Assembly: GCF_022179545.1 (NCBI RefSeq) | Contig: NZ_AP025518.1 | Span: 3,844,001-3,908,000, forward strand | Direction of reading: 5' to 3' | Length of the DNA stretch: 64,000 nucleotides | From: Mycolicibacterium fortuitum subsp. fortuitum | Lineage (GTDB): Bacteria; Actinomycetota; Actinomycetes; Mycobacteriales; Mycobacteriaceae | Shown here: piece after piece, positions 18,900 through 28,507 of the stretch | Layout of the letters: every line of letters starts with the position of its first letter | How positions within the stretch are numbered: the stretch's first letter is position 1 | Notes under the pieces: generated by a model | Seen by the model: only the letters and a program-made list of their open reading frames with translations | Told to the model about the DNA's origin: nothing | The model's database searches: none | Made by a program: the position numbers and the translations under genes

Positions 18900-19624
18900 T
18901 GCTTGAACCTCAGCAGGATCGCACCGCATTCGGGGCAGCGCAGCACATCATCCTCGGCTGCCGCAGCGATCCTGGCGCTCTCACCGCGGTCGATCTCGAT
19001 CCGGCAGGCTCCGCAGCGCCGGCCCTGCAACAACCCGGCACCCGCTCCGCCTCGAGAGCGCAGGCGTTCGTATAGGCCGACGAGCTCAGGATCGATCAGG
19101 CCCACGAGTCCGTCGCGGCGAGTCACCGCCTGGTGCTTGGCCTGATCGATCTCCACCAGTGCGGCGTCGCGGGCCTGCTGCGCCGCCGACAGCGCGGCCT
19201 GCAGGTCATCGATGCGTTGGAGCGCATCGGCCTGCTGCCCTGCCAGTTCCTCACGGCGCTCCATCAGCTCAAGCAGGGAGTCCTCCAGACTGGATTGCCT
19301 GCGCTGCAAGGTTTCCAGCTCGTGCTGGATCTCGGCGACCTGCTTGGCGCCCACCGTGCCGCCTTCTATCAGCTTGCGGTCGCGATCCTCCCGCTGGCGG
19401 ACCGAGTCGATCTCGCTTTCGAGCTTGGCGACCTGGGCGTCCAGGTCTTCCAGGGCGATACTCAGCACGCCCACCCCGTCGCTGGCAGCCGTGTGGGCGG
19501 CCTGCGCCTCGTCCACCTTCTTCTGTTCGGCCAGGTTCTTGGCGCGGTGCGCGAGGCGCCCGAGTTCGGCATCGACCTCGGTCAGCGCGAGAAGCGAACG
19601 TTGTTGTTTTACTTCGGCTTTCAT
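18896..19624 (-). CDS. Coiled-coil protein with C-terminal C4 zinc ribbon (Rv2229c type)
   Basis: 242-residue conserved protein of unknown molecular function. Residues about 5-180 are a long, charged, heptad-like helix region, for example LAEQKKVDEAQAAHTAASDG, ELETLQRRQSSLEDSLLELM and ERREELAGQQADALQRIDD, which predicts an antiparallel coiled coil. The last 50 residues form a zinc ribbon with C-x2-C pairs in RRCGACRIEI and LRCPECGAILLR. It starts at ATG 19624 and is translationally coupled to the RNase H gene downstream. The fixed linkage with RNase H and Nif3 genes suggests a shared nucleic-acid-related role, which is inference. Confidence 0.9.
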   Translation of the reverse strand: MKAEVKQQRSLLALTEVDAELGRLAHRAKNLAEQKKVDEAQAAHTAASDGVGVLSIALEDLDAQVAKLESEIDSVRQREDRDRKLIEGGTVGAKQVAEIQHELETLQRRQSSLEDSLLELMERREELAGQQADALQRIDDLQAALSAAQQARDAALVEIDQAKHQAVTRRDGLVGLIDPELVGLYERLRSRGGAGAGLLQGRRCGACRIEIDRGESARIAAAAEDDVLRCPECGAILLRFKQ

Positions 19625-19652
19625 GCCCTGACTTTCATGTAGTTGGTAGCGA

Positions 19653-20786
19653 TCAGCACTCGACGTTCCACGGATCGGTGCGTACCGAGGACACCCGCAC
19701 CGGCAGCACGTCACCGAACTGCCGGTGCAGCACTCCGGCAGCCTGGGCGCACCAAGGGAACTCGGTGGCCCAGTGGGCCACGTCGACAAGCGCGACCGGC
19801 GAGGCGCGGCGGTGCTCATCGGCGGGATGGTGCCGCAGATCCGAGGTGACATAAGCCTGTACGTCCGACCGCGCCACCGTACCCAGCAAGGAGTCGCCCG
19901 CTCCCCCACAGACGGCGACCCGCGACACCATGGCGTCGGGATCCCCGGCCGTCCGCACTCCCCATGAGGTGGCCGGCAGCGCTGCCCGCACCCGGGATGC
20001 GAATGCCGACAAGGGTTCCGGTCGATCGAGATGTCCGATGCGACCGATGCCGACGTCACCGGGGATCGGCGCCAGCGCGAAGATGTCGAAGGCCGGCTCC
20101 TCGTAGGGATGCGCGGCCCGCAGCGCGGACAGGATCGCCGCCCGCCGCCGCGACGGCGCGATCACCTCCACGCGGTCTTCGGCCACCTGCTCAACGGTGC
20201 CCACCTCGCCGATGGCCGGGACGGCTCCGTCGTGCGGCAGGAACTGGCCGGTGCCCGGCACGCTCCAACTGCAGTGCGAGTAATCGCCGATGCGCCCGGC
20301 CCCGGCGTCGAACAAGGCGTCGCGGACCGTCGCCGCGTCCGAGGCGGGAACGAATACCACCCATTTGTCCAGGTCGGGGCCCGGCGCCGCCGGAGACAAC
20401 ACCGCGTCGACGGTCAAGCCCAGCGTCTCGGCCAGTGCGTCGGATACTCCGGGCGATGCCGCATCGGCGTTGGTGTGGGCGGTGAACAGTGACCGTCCGG
20501 TTCGGATGAGCCGGTGGATCAGCGCTCCCTTGGCGGTATCGGCGGCCACGGTGTCCACACCGCGCAGCAGCAGCGGGTGGTGGGCCAGCAGCAGGCCGCG
20601 TTCGGGCACCTCGTCGATCACGGCCGCTGTCGCGTCGACCGCGATGATCACCGATTCGACGGCTTCGTCCGGGTCGCCGCACACCAGGCCGACCGAATCC
20701 CAGTCGTGGGCCAGGTGCGGCGGATACGCCGCATCCAGGGCGGCGATCACGTCGGCCAGCGGCACGCCGGCCGGTCGCGCACTCAT
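19653..20786 (-). CDS. Nif3-like dinuclear metal-centre protein
   Basis: 377-residue member of the Nif3/YbgI family, long form with a central inserted domain. Metal-site segments are [14 protein letters not shown] at the N-terminus, [12 protein letters not shown] (HHP), [14 protein letters not shown] and [10 protein letters not shown] near the C-terminus. The middle part ([20 protein letters not shown] to [14 protein letters not shown]) is the PII-like insert. The biochemical role of the family is unsettled, with GTP cyclohydrolase-type and metal-carrier proposals. ATG 20786 overlaps the cobC stop by four bases, giving tight coupling. Confidence 0.92.
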   Translation of the reverse strand: MSARPAGVPLADVIAALDAAYPPHLAHDWDSVGLVCGDPDEAVESVIIAVDATAAVIDEVPERGLLLAHHPLLLRGVDTVAADTAKGALIHRLIRTGRSLFTAHTNADAASPGVSDALAETLGLTVDAVLSPAAPGPDLDKWVVFVPASDAATVRDALFDAGAGRIGDYSHCSWSVPGTGQFLPHDGAVPAIGEVGTVEQVAEDRVEVIAPSRRRAAILSALRAAHPYEEPAFDIFALAPIPGDVGIGRIGHLDRPEPLSAFASRVRAALPATSWGVRTAGDPDAMVSRVAVCGGAGDSLLGTVARSDVQAYVTSDLRHHPADEHRRASPVALVDVAHWATEFPWCAQAAGVLHRQFGDVLPVRVSSVRTDPWNVEC

Positions 20787-21805
20787 TGCAGTACCTCCGT
20801 CATGGCGTCGACCAGTGCGGGCCATTCCGGCCGCACCGCAGCACGCAGGTAATTGTCCGGCAGGCCCACGAACGTATCGCAACGGCGTACCGCGATGCCT
20901 TTGCTTTCCAGATGTTCTCGCATCAGCGCTGCGTCGGGCACGGTGAACAGCACGAACGGCGCCTCGCCGGCCACCACGGACAGTCCGAGCTCTTCCAGAC
21001 CGGCTGCCATCGCGCCTCGCAGCCCGGCGAGCCGGCGAGCGCCGGCGTCGGCCTCGGCGACCGCTTCGGGACTACTGGTCGCCGCGATCGCCTCCAACTG
21101 CAGCGTGCCCAGCGGCCAGTGCGGGCGCGGTGCGGTGAGCCGGGCGAGCACGTCGGGTGCGCCGAGGGCGTATCCCACCCGCAGCCCGGCCAGGGCCCAG
21201 GTCTTGGTCAGGCTGCGCAGCACCAGAACGTCGGGCAGCGACTCCCCGGCCAGTGTCTGGGCCTCACCGGCAACACCGTCGGCGAACGCCTCGTCGACCA
21301 CCACCAGCCGTCCGGGCCGGCGCAGCGCCAGGATGTCTTCGCGGCGGTGCAGCACCCCGGTCGGATTGGTCGGGTTGCCGATCACCACCAGGTCCGCTAC
21401 CTCCGGTACGACAGCACCGGCGAGCGTGAACGGGACCGGCAGCACCACGTGATCGATCGGTACACCGGCCGCCGCCAACACCGCTTCGGGTTCGGTGAAC
21501 GACGGGGCGATCAGGGCCGCCGACCGTGGCCGCAGACCGGCCAGCAGCGCGAAGCCCTCGGCACCGCCGGCCAGCAGCGCCACCTCGTCGACACTGCGGC
21601 CGTGGCGCGCGGCGACCGCTTCGACGGCACGGCGCTCGTCGGCCTGGCTCGGGTAGGTGCCCAGGTCCGGCAGTCGGGCGGCCAGTCGCTCCGTCAGCCA
21701 AACCGGTGGGCCGCCGGGCCGGACGTTGACCGCGAAGTCCAGCATTCCCGGCAATGCGGCCTGGTCGCCGTGGTAGCGGGCGCCTGCGCGGGGTGGATTT
21801 GGCAC
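20783..21805 (-). CDS. cobC: CobC-type PLP aminotransferase/decarboxylase
   Basis: 340-residue fold-type I PLP enzyme related to threonine-phosphate decarboxylase and histidinol-phosphate aminotransferase, annotated CobC in M. tuberculosis (Rv2231c), where it supplies the aminopropanol side chain of cobalamin. Key segments: [34 protein letters not shown] and the PLP-lysine motif [20 protein letters not shown]. The C-terminal half ends with the substrate Arg segment NYLRAAVRP. It is divergent from ptkA over 53 bases. cobD lies 2 kb away on the same strand, supporting the corrinoid role. Confidence 0.88.
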   Translation of the reverse strand: MPNPPRAGARYHGDQAALPGMLDFAVNVRPGGPPVWLTERLAARLPDLGTYPSQADERRAVEAVAARHGRSVDEVALLAGGAEGFALLAGLRPRSAALIAPSFTEPEAVLAAAGVPIDHVVLPVPFTLAGAVVPEVADLVVIGNPTNPTGVLHRREDILALRRPGRLVVVDEAFADGVAGEAQTLAGESLPDVLVLRSLTKTWALAGLRVGYALGAPDVLARLTAPRPHWPLGTLQLEAIAATSSPEAVAEADAGARRLAGLRGAMAAGLEELGLSVVAGEAPFVLFTVPDAALMREHLESKGIAVRRCDTFVGLPDNYLRAAVRPEWPALVDAMTEVLQ

Positions 21806-21858
21806 AGCACGACACTAGTGGTCGGAGGACCAACCGCGGCATACGGGAGAATGGGCAC

Positions 21859-22536
21859 GTGACTGACACGCTGGAACTCACCCGACCGCAGCTGGTGCTC
21901 TTCGATCTCGACGGCACCCTGACTGATTCGGCGGCCGGGATCGTGTCGAGTTTCCGCCACGCCCTGGCCCACGTCGGCGCCGATGTCCCGGATGGTGACC
22001 TGGCCGGACGCATCGTCGGCCCACCCATGCACGAGACCTTGCAGGCCTTGAGTCTGGGTGCGACAAGCTTCGATGCCGACGCTGCGATCGCGGCCTACCG
22101 CGCCGATTACACGAGCCGCGGCTGGGCGATGAACAGCCTGTTCGACGGTGTCGAGGCGGTGCTGGCCGATCTGCGGGCCGCCGGGGTGCGGCTGGCCGTG
22201 GCCACGTCGAAGGCCGAACCGACCGCGCGACGCATCCTCGAGCATTTCGGCCTGGACGGCTATTTCGAGGTGATCGCCGGAGCCAGCCCCGACGGCGTCC
22301 GTGCCGCCAAGGCCGACGTCGTCGCCTACGCGCTGGCCCAGCTGCAGCCCCTGCCGGAGCGCGTCCTGATGGTCGGTGACCGGATGCACGACGTCGAGGG
22401 TGCGGCCCAGCACGGCATCGACACCGTGGTGGTCGGCTGGGGCTACGGCGCCGCCGATTTCACCGGCCCCACCGCGGTGGCGGCGCACGCCCACGTGGAC
22501 AGCGTTACCGCACTTCGGGAGGTGCTCGGTGTCTGA
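21859..22536 (+). CDS. ptkA: HAD-fold protein PtkA (protein tyrosine kinase / phosphatase-like)
   Basis: 225-residue haloacid-dehalogenase-fold protein. From GTG 21859: LVLFDLDGTLTDSAAGI (nucleophile DxDxT), ATSKAEPTARRILEHFG (motif II/III region) and VLMVGDRMHDVEGAAQHGID (motif IV). In M. tuberculosis the orthologue at this position (Rv2232) is the unusual tyrosine kinase PtkA, which phosphorylates PtpA; by sequence alone it would be called a phosphoglycolate-phosphatase-like enzyme. It overlaps ptpA by eight bases, so kinase and phosphatase are coupled. Confidence 0.87.
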   Translation: MTDTLELTRPQLVLFDLDGTLTDSAAGIVSSFRHALAHVGADVPDGDLAGRIVGPPMHETLQALSLGATSFDADAAIAAYRADYTSRGWAMNSLFDGVEAVLADLRAAGVRLAVATSKAEPTARRILEHFGLDGYFEVIAGASPDGVRAAKADVVAYALAQLQPLPERVLMVGDRMHDVEGAAQHGIDTVVVGWGYGAADFTGPTAVAAHAHVDSVTALREVLGV

Positions 22537-23029
22537 GCTGCATGTCACGTTCGTGTGCTCGGGGAACATCTGCCGGTCCCCGATGGCCGAGAAGATGTTC
22601 GCCCACCAGATCAGAGAGCGGGGCTTGGCCGACGTGGTTCGGGTGAGCAGTGGCGGCACGGGTGGCTGGCATGCCGGTGACGGCGCCGACAGCCGCGCCT
22701 GCCTGGTGTTGCGTGAGCGGGGATATCCCACCGATCACGTCGCCGCCCAGGTCTGTGAGGACCACCTCGGTGCCGACATGGTGGTCGCGCTGGGGCGCAA
22801 TCATCTGCGCATGCTGACCGATCTGGGTGTGGTGCCCGACCGGTTGCGGATGCTGCGGTCGTTCGACCCGCGTTCGGGCGCGCATGCACTCGACGTGGAG
22901 GATCCGTACTACGGCGACAAGGCCGATTTCGAGGACGTGTTGTCCGTCATCGAGGCGTCGCTGCCCGGGCTGCACGCCTGGGTCGATGAGGCCCTGGCGG
23001 CCCGAGGGATCCGAGGAACCGCAGTCTGA
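22529..23029 (+). CDS. ptpA: Low-molecular-weight protein tyrosine phosphatase PtpA
   Basis: 166-residue phosphatase. Near the N-terminus is the P-loop VCSGNICRSPMAEKMF (C-x5-R-S); the general-acid loop with the Asp pair is VEDPYYGDKADFEDV near the C-terminus. GTG 22529 is chosen because the conserved ELHVTFVCSGNIC begins directly after it, and the longer frame lies within ptkA. In pathogenic mycobacteria PtpA is secreted and blocks phagosome acidification. In environmental species its role is less clear. It sits between ptkA (8-base overlap) and the SURF1 gene (TGATG overlap). Confidence 0.95.
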   Translation: MSELHVTFVCSGNICRSPMAEKMFAHQIRERGLADVVRVSSGGTGGWHAGDGADSRACLVLRERGYPTDHVAAQVCEDHLGADMVVALGRNHLRMLTDLGVVPDRLRMLRSFDPRSGAHALDVEDPYYGDKADFEDVLSVIEASLPGLHAWVDEALAARGIRGTAV

Positions 23030-23859
23030 TGCGACGCCTGACCTTCCTGTTGCGCCCCCAGTGGATCGCGTTGTTCATCGTGGTGGCCGCGTTCGCCTAC
23101 CTGTGTTTCACCGTGCTGGCGCCGTGGCAGCTGGGCAAGAACACCAAGACCTCACGCGAGAACAACCAGATCTCGCACTCGCTGCAAGCCGATCCTGTCC
23201 CGGTGACCAGCCTTCTGCCGCATCAGGATTCGGCTGCACCTGATTCTCAGTGGCAACGGGTCACCGCCACCGGCCACTACCTGCCCAAGGCCGAGGTGCT
23301 GGTGCGACTGAGAGTGGTCGACGGTGAACCCGCCTTCGAGGTACTCACCCCGTTCGCCGTCGACGGCGGGCCGACGGTACTGGTCAATCGCGGGTTCATC
23401 ACCCCGATCGACGGGAACAAGGTTCCCGACTTCGCGGCGGCGCCGACCGGCCAGGTGACGATCACCGCGCGGCTGCGCGATGCCGAAGCCCGCATCCCGG
23501 GCAAGGAGCCGTTCCGCGGCGACGACGGCGCGCAGCAGGTGTATTCGATCAACCCCGAACAGATCGCCTCGCTCACCGGCGTGCCGCTGACCGGTTCGTA
23601 CCTGCAGCTGGTGGCCGGCCAACCCGGCGGGCTCGGGGAGATCTCCCTACCGCACCTCGACGCCGGGCCGTTCCTGTCCTACGGCATCCAGTGGATCGCT
23701 TTCGGCATCGTCGCCCCGCTCGGTCTGGGGTACTTCATCTATGCCGAGTTGCAGCAACGCCGGCGCGAGCGGGCCGCTGCCCAGAAGGCGTCCGACGAAC
23801 CGCCCCGCGAGCTCACCACCGAGGAGAAGATCGCCGACCGCTACGGGAAGCGACGCTGA
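23029..23859 (+). CDS. SURF1-family cytochrome oxidase assembly protein
   Basis: 276-residue membrane protein. Two transmembrane segments flank a large loop: WIALFIVVAAFAYLCFTVLA near residue 12 and SYGIQWIAFGIVAPLGLGYF near 225. The family motifs APWQLGKN, the VLVNRGFI strand and the C-terminal YGIQW segment are present. SURF1 proteins assist haem delivery to aa3-type cytochrome c oxidase. It starts inside the ptpA stop codon and ends inside the 3' end of the convergent cobD gene, a 47-base overlap. Confidence 0.9.
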   Translation: MRRLTFLLRPQWIALFIVVAAFAYLCFTVLAPWQLGKNTKTSRENNQISHSLQADPVPVTSLLPHQDSAAPDSQWQRVTATGHYLPKAEVLVRLRVVDGEPAFEVLTPFAVDGGPTVLVNRGFITPIDGNKVPDFAAAPTGQVTITARLRDAEARIPGKEPFRGDDGAQQVYSINPEQIASLTGVPLTGSYLQLVAGQPGGLGEISLPHLDAGPFLSYGIQWIAFGIVAPLGLGYFIYAELQQRRRERAAAQKASDEPPRELTTEEKIADRYGKRR

Positions 23860-24772
23860 CCGCCAGCAGCACCGCCACCGCCGCTGCCGCGGCCTGGACC
23901 GCGCGCGAGAGTCGCACCGCTCGGGCCACATCGGCCACCTCGGGGATGCGCCCGTCACCCAGGGTGGGCCGGATCTCCAGCTGATGCGCGTACTGCGTCG
24001 GCCCGCCCAGACGCACCCCGAGCGCCCCGGCGAAGGACGCCTCGGCCACGCCGGCATTGGGACTGGGATGCCGCGCCGCGTCACGTCGCCAGGCGCGCAG
24101 CGCCGCAACCGGCGACCCGCCCACCACCGGTGCACACAGCACCGCCAGCACACCCGTCAGCCGAGCCGGCACATAGTTCAGTAGGTCGTCGAATCTGGCT
24201 GCCGCCCAACCGAAGTGGTGGTACCGCGGCGAACGGTGCCCGATCATCGCGTCGAGCGTGTTGGCACCGCGATAAACGAGCACCCCGGGCACTCCCCCGA
24301 TCGCCGCCCAGAACAGCGGCGCCACCTGGGCGTCAGAGGTGTTCTCGGCCAGCGATTCCACGGTGGCCCGGGTCAGGCCCGAGGCGTCCAGGGCGGCGGG
24401 GTCCCGTCCACACAGGGAGGGCAGAAGTCGCCGGGCGCCCGCCACGTCGTCGGTAGTGAGCAGCCTTGACATCTGGTGTCCGACCCGGTTCAGCGAGGTG
24501 CCGCCGAGAGCCACGTAGGTGGCGGCCGCGGTCACCCAGATTCGGTCACCGCGTCCGGCGACCCAACCCAGCCCTGCCAGTCCCCCGAGCAGCAGGCCGG
24601 TGTGCAGGGCCCCTGCCCCGCGGCTGTCGGCGTAGGTGTGCGTTTCCAACCGTGCTGCGCCCGTGCCGAACCCGGCCACCGGATGGCCGCGACGTGGATC
24701 GCCCAGCAGAAGATCGGCAAGGAAGCCGAGGGCGATGCCGGCGGCCCGACGGTGGCTTCTGCGCGCAAACAC
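23813..24772 (-). CDS. cobD: Adenosylcobinamide-phosphate synthase CobD
   Basis: Membrane-associated enzyme that attaches the aminopropanol arm to adenosylcobyric acid, 319 residues. Motifs: [20 protein letters not shown] at the N-terminus, [20 protein letters not shown], then [33 protein letters not shown] and [20 protein letters not shown]. Several hydrophobic helices fit the family. The last 47 bases overlap the convergent SURF1 gene, so the final residues ([14 protein letters not shown]) are poorly constrained. It cooperates with CobC and the phosphatase domain at 17814-18899. Confidence 0.93.
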   Translation of the reverse strand: MFARRSHRRAAGIALGFLADLLLGDPRRGHPVAGFGTGAARLETHTYADSRGAGALHTGLLLGGLAGLGWVAGRGDRIWVTAAATYVALGGTSLNRVGHQMSRLLTTDDVAGARRLLPSLCGRDPAALDASGLTRATVESLAENTSDAQVAPLFWAAIGGVPGVLVYRGANTLDAMIGHRSPRYHHFGWAAARFDDLLNYVPARLTGVLAVLCAPVVGGSPVAALRAWRRDAARHPSPNAGVAEASFAGALGVRLGGPTQYAHQLEIRPTLGDGRIPEVADVARAVRLSRAVQAAAAAVAVLLAVSVASRSGRRSSPRW

Positions 24773-24808
24773 CCCGGCAGCGTCTCACAAGGTGGTCTAC
24801 TCGAAGTC

Positions 24809-25636
24809 ATGAGGCTGGGTCCGCCACGACGCCCGCGTCGGGTCACCGATCTTCTCAACCCGGCGGCGGCACTGCTGCCCGCCGCCAACGTCATCATGCA
24901 GCTGTCCATCCCCGGCGTCGGTTACGGCGTCCTGGAGAGCCCGGTGGACAGCGGTAACGTCTACAAACATCCGTTCAAACGAGCCCGCACCACCGGCACG
25001 TATCTGGCCGCGGCCACCATGGGCACCGACGCCGACCGCGCCCTGCTGCGCACCCAGATCGACAAGGTGCACTCGCAGGTGCGTTCGCGCACCACAAGCC
25101 CGGTGTCCTACAACGCTTTCGACCCCAAGCTGCAGTTGTGGGTGGCGGCCTGCCTGTACCGCTACTACGTCGACATGCACGAGTTCCTCTACGGCCCGCT
25201 CGACGAGTCCTCGGCCGACGCGGTCTATGCCGACGCCCGCTCGCTCGGCACCACTCTGCAAGTGCGCGACGAGATGTGGCCGCAGGACCGGAACGCCTTC
25301 GACACGTATTGGAAGCAGTCGCTGCAGGATCTGCGGATCGACCCGCCGGTGCGTGAACATCTGTACGGGGTGGCCGCGATGGCGTTCCTGCCCGCGCCGA
25401 TCCGCCTGCTGGCCGGGCGGTTCAACCTGTTCGCCACCACCGGATTCCTGCCAGCGGAGTTCCGCCGTCACATGCAGATGCGCTGGACGGCCGAACAGCA
25501 GCGGCGTTTCGAGCGGTTGTTGACGGGCCTGCGGGTCGCCGACCGCGTGATACCGCACGAGGTGTGGCTGTTGGGCTACCAGATCTATCTGTGGGACATG
25601 CGGATCCGCGACCGACTCGGTAAGCGAGTGGTCTGA
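24809..25636 (+). CDS. MpaB-like oxygenase-family protein (DUF2236)
   Basis: 275-residue protein of the DUF2236/MpaB family, the latex-clearing-protein-like putative haem oxygenases common in mycobacteria (Rv2237 position). Supporting segments: [18 protein letters not shown] at the N-terminus, [26 protein letters not shown] and [20 protein letters not shown], where conserved Arg, His and Tyr residues of the family occur. The substrate is unknown. ATG 24809 is used because the frame further upstream overlaps cobD antisense. It is divergent from cobD and is followed 15 bases later by a VOC gene. Confidence 0.8.
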   Translation: MRLGPPRRPRRVTDLLNPAAALLPAANVIMQLSIPGVGYGVLESPVDSGNVYKHPFKRARTTGTYLAAATMGTDADRALLRTQIDKVHSQVRSRTTSPVSYNAFDPKLQLWVAACLYRYYVDMHEFLYGPLDESSADAVYADARSLGTTLQVRDEMWPQDRNAFDTYWKQSLQDLRIDPPVREHLYGVAAMAFLPAPIRLLAGRFNLFATTGFLPAEFRRHMQMRWTAEQQRRFERLLTGLRVADRVIPHEVWLLGYQIYLWDMRIRDRLGKRVV

Positions 25637-25651
25637 CTCAGGAGGCCAAAC

Positions 25652-26044
25652 ATGGCGTTTCCGGCACTGGCTCATGTGGCGGTCACCGTGCGCGATCTGG
25701 CGGTCAGCGGACCGTGGTACCGCACACTGTTCGGCGCCGACCCGGTGCTCGACGAGGACACTGACGGCGGTTTCCACCACCTGGTCTGGCTACTGGACGG
25801 CGGCACGCTGTTCGGCATCCACCAGCATCAGACCCCGGCCCCTGACGAGCGTTTCAGCGAGTTTCGGGTGGGCCTCGACCACGTCGGCTTCGGCTGCGCG
25901 TCGCGAGCGGACCTGCAGGCCTGGGCGGACCGGCTCGACGGGCTGGGCATCGCCCACGGAGGCATCGTGGACGCACCGTACGGGTCGGGGCTCAGCTTCC
26001 GCGATCCCGACGGCATCGCACTGGAGTTCTTCGCCGGGGCCTGA
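25652..26044 (+). CDS. VOC-family protein
   Basis: 130-residue glyoxalase-fold protein. ALAHVAVTVRDLAVSGPWYRTLFG begins the first half, with His as the likely first metal ligand. LDHVGFGCASRADLQAWADR begins the second, with its own His, and SFRDPDGIALEFF holds the terminal Glu ligand. This H...H...E arrangement is that of metal-dependent VOC enzymes, but no substrate can be named. An ideal AGGAGG site stands just before the ATG, and the gene probably belongs to the same transcript as the MpaB-like gene. Confidence 0.87.
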   Translation: MAFPALAHVAVTVRDLAVSGPWYRTLFGADPVLDEDTDGGFHHLVWLLDGGTLFGIHQHQTPAPDERFSEFRVGLDHVGFGCASRADLQAWADRLDGLGIAHGGIVDAPYGSGLSFRDPDGIALEFFAGA

Positions 26045-26105
26045 ATTCGGGTCGTACGGCAGGGTATCGCCGCGTCCGTGGCTATGATCCGACGCGGAGG
26101 AACCC

Positions 26106-26609
26106 TTGAAAGAGCTCATTGCCCCGGTTGCCGCTTCTCTGGCAATCGGTTTCGCGGTCGGCGGCCTCCAGTCATCTGCCCCGCCGGCCGCTGCCCCGGA
26201 GCCCCCGGCTCCGCCGCTGCCCAGGGCCGGCCTTTACACAGTCACCGAGACCTCGGCCCAACGTGCGCCGGACCCCTACAACTGGACGCTGTCGGAGTGC
26301 GGACCACAGTGCCTGCGCGTGCTCTCCCCCTCGCCCGAGGGCACATGGCAGCTGGACTTGGCGTGGGATCCCGGCGCTGACCGGCACAAGGGCGCCTGGG
26401 TCGGTGAGCGCGTCAATCCCGGCATGACGTGCCGTCCCGGCGGCAGTGCGCTCAAGACAGGTCCCGTGCCGTTCAAGTACGTCATCCGGCCCGACCTCAC
26501 GGGCTTCGTGAACATGAAGTTCTCCCGGGAAAGCCCGTCGTGCTGGGGTGAGACCGCCATACGCGGTCAACAACTTGCGCTCACGCGCGCCAAGGCGGTG
26601 TGGTCGTAG
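26106..26609 (+). CDS. Secreted protein of unknown function
   Basis: 167-residue exported protein with no recognised domain. From TTG at 26106, preceded by a good GGAGG site, it has a hydrophobic N-terminus (ELIAPVAASLAIGFAVGG), then a Pro/Ala-rich linker and a compact domain with four cysteines (SECGPQC, GMTCRPG, SPSCWGE) that could form two disulfides. The spaced Trp and Gly residues (WTLSECGPQCLRV, GTWQLDLAW) resemble small beta-rich secreted mycobacterial proteins. It is the last gene before the island: the tRNA-like repeat begins 15 bases after its stop codon. Confidence 0.72.
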   Translation: MKELIAPVAASLAIGFAVGGLQSSAPPAAAPEPPAPPLPRAGLYTVTETSAQRAPDPYNWTLSECGPQCLRVLSPSPEGTWQLDLAWDPGADRHKGAWVGERVNPGMTCRPGGSALKTGPVPFKYVIRPDLTGFVNMKFSRESPSCWGETAIRGQQLALTRAKAVWS

Positions 26610-26623
26610 GACCGGGGGTTTTG

Positions 26624-26658
26624 TTGGTGGGCGCGGACGGTATCGAACCGCCGACCGC
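26624..26658. repeat. Left copy of the tRNA-Val 3' end (attachment-site repeat)
   Basis: These 35 bases are identical to 34375-34409, the 3' part of the tRNA-Val gene including the encoded CCA, acceptor strand and T arm. No D or anticodon arm follows, so it is not a gene. A direct copy of a tRNA 3' end at the far boundary of an atypical region is the usual footprint of site-specific integration into the tRNA. It therefore marks the left end of the island. Confidence 0.85.
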
Positions 26659-27059
26659 GACAACCGATCGATTCCCGTGAATCAAAACAGATCACCTCCG
26701 CCCAGAACGTAGATCCCTGGGTTCACTCGATTGCCCGAAGGCCGCTGGTAGCCTGGGCAATTCGGCCGGGATGCCGACCCATACACTGCTGCCGTAATCT
26801 TCTGGGCGGCGAAACGACGGAGATCTAGACCGCGAATTGCGGGACTACGATCCCGCTTACCGGCACGTCTACGACAATGCTCTGGGAGGCTGACGTTGCG
26901 TCTTTTTGTTAAATCACGCGCGGTCAACTGACTGAATGAGGTAGCAAGCCGAACCGCTGCGGTCGGAAACGATGCCGCCGACGCAAAGCGGCTGAATGCA
27001 CCCATTCAACATTTAGTACTACGCGCAACCATCGCGGGTTCTGCAGGTAATGTGCGCCT
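26659..27059. other. Non-coding left end of the island
   Basis: About 400 bases between the left repeat and the first cargo gene. A short hairpin (GATTC/GAATC with a 4-base loop) lies near 26670-26682. Open frames here are short, do not resemble proteins and lack ribosome sites. The promoter of the DUF4062-like gene should lie in the AT-rich part around 26900-27040. I see no integrase fragment. Confidence 0.5.
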
Positions 27060-28493
27060 ATGCCAGACGCCCTACCGCTCCACGTCTTCGTCGCTACGCC
27101 AGGCGACGTCATCACGGAACGAACACTGATATCAGCCTGCATCGTAGAACATAACTCGCGGCAGGGCCCGAACGGTGTCAGATTCAAGATGGTGGGTTGG
27201 GAAAGCGTTCGCGGAACCGCTCGGCGACCTCAAGAGGCGATCAACGAACTGATCGGCGAGTCGCACTATTTGATTACGATGTTCAAAGAGTCATGGGGCA
27301 GTGAACCAGGGAGCCCTTGGGGCTTTACATCTGGCACCGAGGAAGAGCTATTTACCGGCCTCCTGGAACTTGGCCGGCCGGAACAGCCGATGCGGGATGT
27401 TTGGGTGGCCTTCTTGCCCGCCACATCGCCCGATCCGCGAATTAAATCGCTCCAGGACCAAATGGCAGGCACCCACGCGGTGATGTACGAGAAGCCCTCC
27501 GATCTACGCGATTTGAAGTCCAAGATTGCCGACCGCCTCGAAGGGTGGGCGGTCACCGCCACAGCTAGAAAAGTAGCCCGGCACGTCGAACTTCTTCCAA
27601 CGTCTGGCAAGGACATCCTTCGGGCGGCGAATCTGCGCCGCGATGGCGAGAAGCTGATCGAACTGGGCCAGCCAGGTATCGGCGGAGAGAAGCTCAAAGA
27701 GGCCGCGGCATCCGGCGGGCCACCGGAACAACTCGCATACGCCAAGTTCCTCGAACGCCGAGGCGACCTTGACGACGCACGATTGGTGATTGAGCGGACC
27801 ATCGGCTACTTCGCAACAGGGCCAGGCGTTCTGCACTCAGCTATGGCTGCGGAGACCTTTTCGGCCGACGCCCGCATACTGCGCCGCAAAGGTGACGAAG
27901 TCGGAGCAATTGGTCGCCTGCAGCACGCTCTCACGCTCCTGGTTGACACGGAGCCGTTTTCCACGAAGGTCAAGTGCCGCATACTCGACGACCTCGGAAT
28001 TTGCTATCAGACAATAAAAGACTATGACTCAGCGCTGAAACAGTTCGAGACTGCATACGAGATTCGTAAACAGCGGGGCGAAACTGTCGAAATATCTCAG
28101 TCTTTAGTCAATATTGCGCGCCTCCGGGGGCGAGCTGGCGACCATGAAGCTGCCGAAAGATTTGCAAATATGGCGCTAGCTGAGCTGCGAGAAGTACCAC
28201 CCGACACCCTACGCGCGAATGCAGAAATCCTTCTCGCTCAAACTCTACTCAGACTGGGAAGGGCTACGGACGCGATCGGAAACGGGGAACGCGCCATAGC
28301 AATAAATCAACAGATTGGCAATCGACAAGGTGAAGCGATCGCACAGCTGGTGACAGCACAGTGCAGCCGGGCTGCAGGCATGAAAGATAAGGCCATATCG
28401 CACGCACAGCAATGTTTAGAACTCAATACGGCGATGGGCAATCAATATGGGCACGGTCGAGCGCGTTGGCTTCTAAGTCAGCTCAATAGCTGA
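27060..28493 (+). CDS. DUF4062-like / TPR protein (possible immune sensor-effector)
   Basis: 477 residues in two parts. Residues about 6-160 begin LHVFVATPGDVITERTLISA and continue with a strand-helix pattern including YLITMFKESWGSEPGSP and GTEEELFTGLLEL. This fits the DUF4062 fold, a Rossmann-like relative of TIR domains, whose hallmark is a VFVSS-x-D-x-x-ER N-terminus. From about residue 215 to the end are TPR-type helical pairs, for example LDDLGICYQTIKDYDSALKQ and ANAEILLAQTLLRLGRATDA. Such enzyme-like domain plus TPR layouts are frequent in bacterial immune and signalling proteins. No catalytic activity can be read directly. Codon use is more AT-rich than in core genes. Confidence 0.6.
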   Translation: MPDALPLHVFVATPGDVITERTLISACIVEHNSRQGPNGVRFKMVGWESVRGTARRPQEAINELIGESHYLITMFKESWGSEPGSPWGFTSGTEEELFTGLLELGRPEQPMRDVWVAFLPATSPDPRIKSLQDQMAGTHAVMYEKPSDLRDLKSKIADRLEGWAVTATARKVARHVELLPTSGKDILRAANLRRDGEKLIELGQPGIGGEKLKEAAASGGPPEQLAYAKFLERRGDLDDARLVIERTIGYFATGPGVLHSAMAAETFSADARILRRKGDEVGAIGRLQHALTLLVDTEPFSTKVKCRILDDLGICYQTIKDYDSALKQFETAYEIRKQRGETVEISQSLVNIARLRGRAGDHEAAERFANMALAELREVPPDTLRANAEILLAQTLLRLGRATDAIGNGERAIAINQQIGNRQGEAIAQLVTAQCSRAAGMKDKAISHAQQCLELNTAMGNQYGHGRARWLLSQLNS

Positions 28494-28507
28494 ATCCTCG
28501 AAGTAAC

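Noticed and set aside
26682-27005. Minus-strand 107-codon frame at the left island end
   Set aside because: No recognisable domain or ribosome site, and it spans the hairpin and the likely promoter region of the TPR gene.
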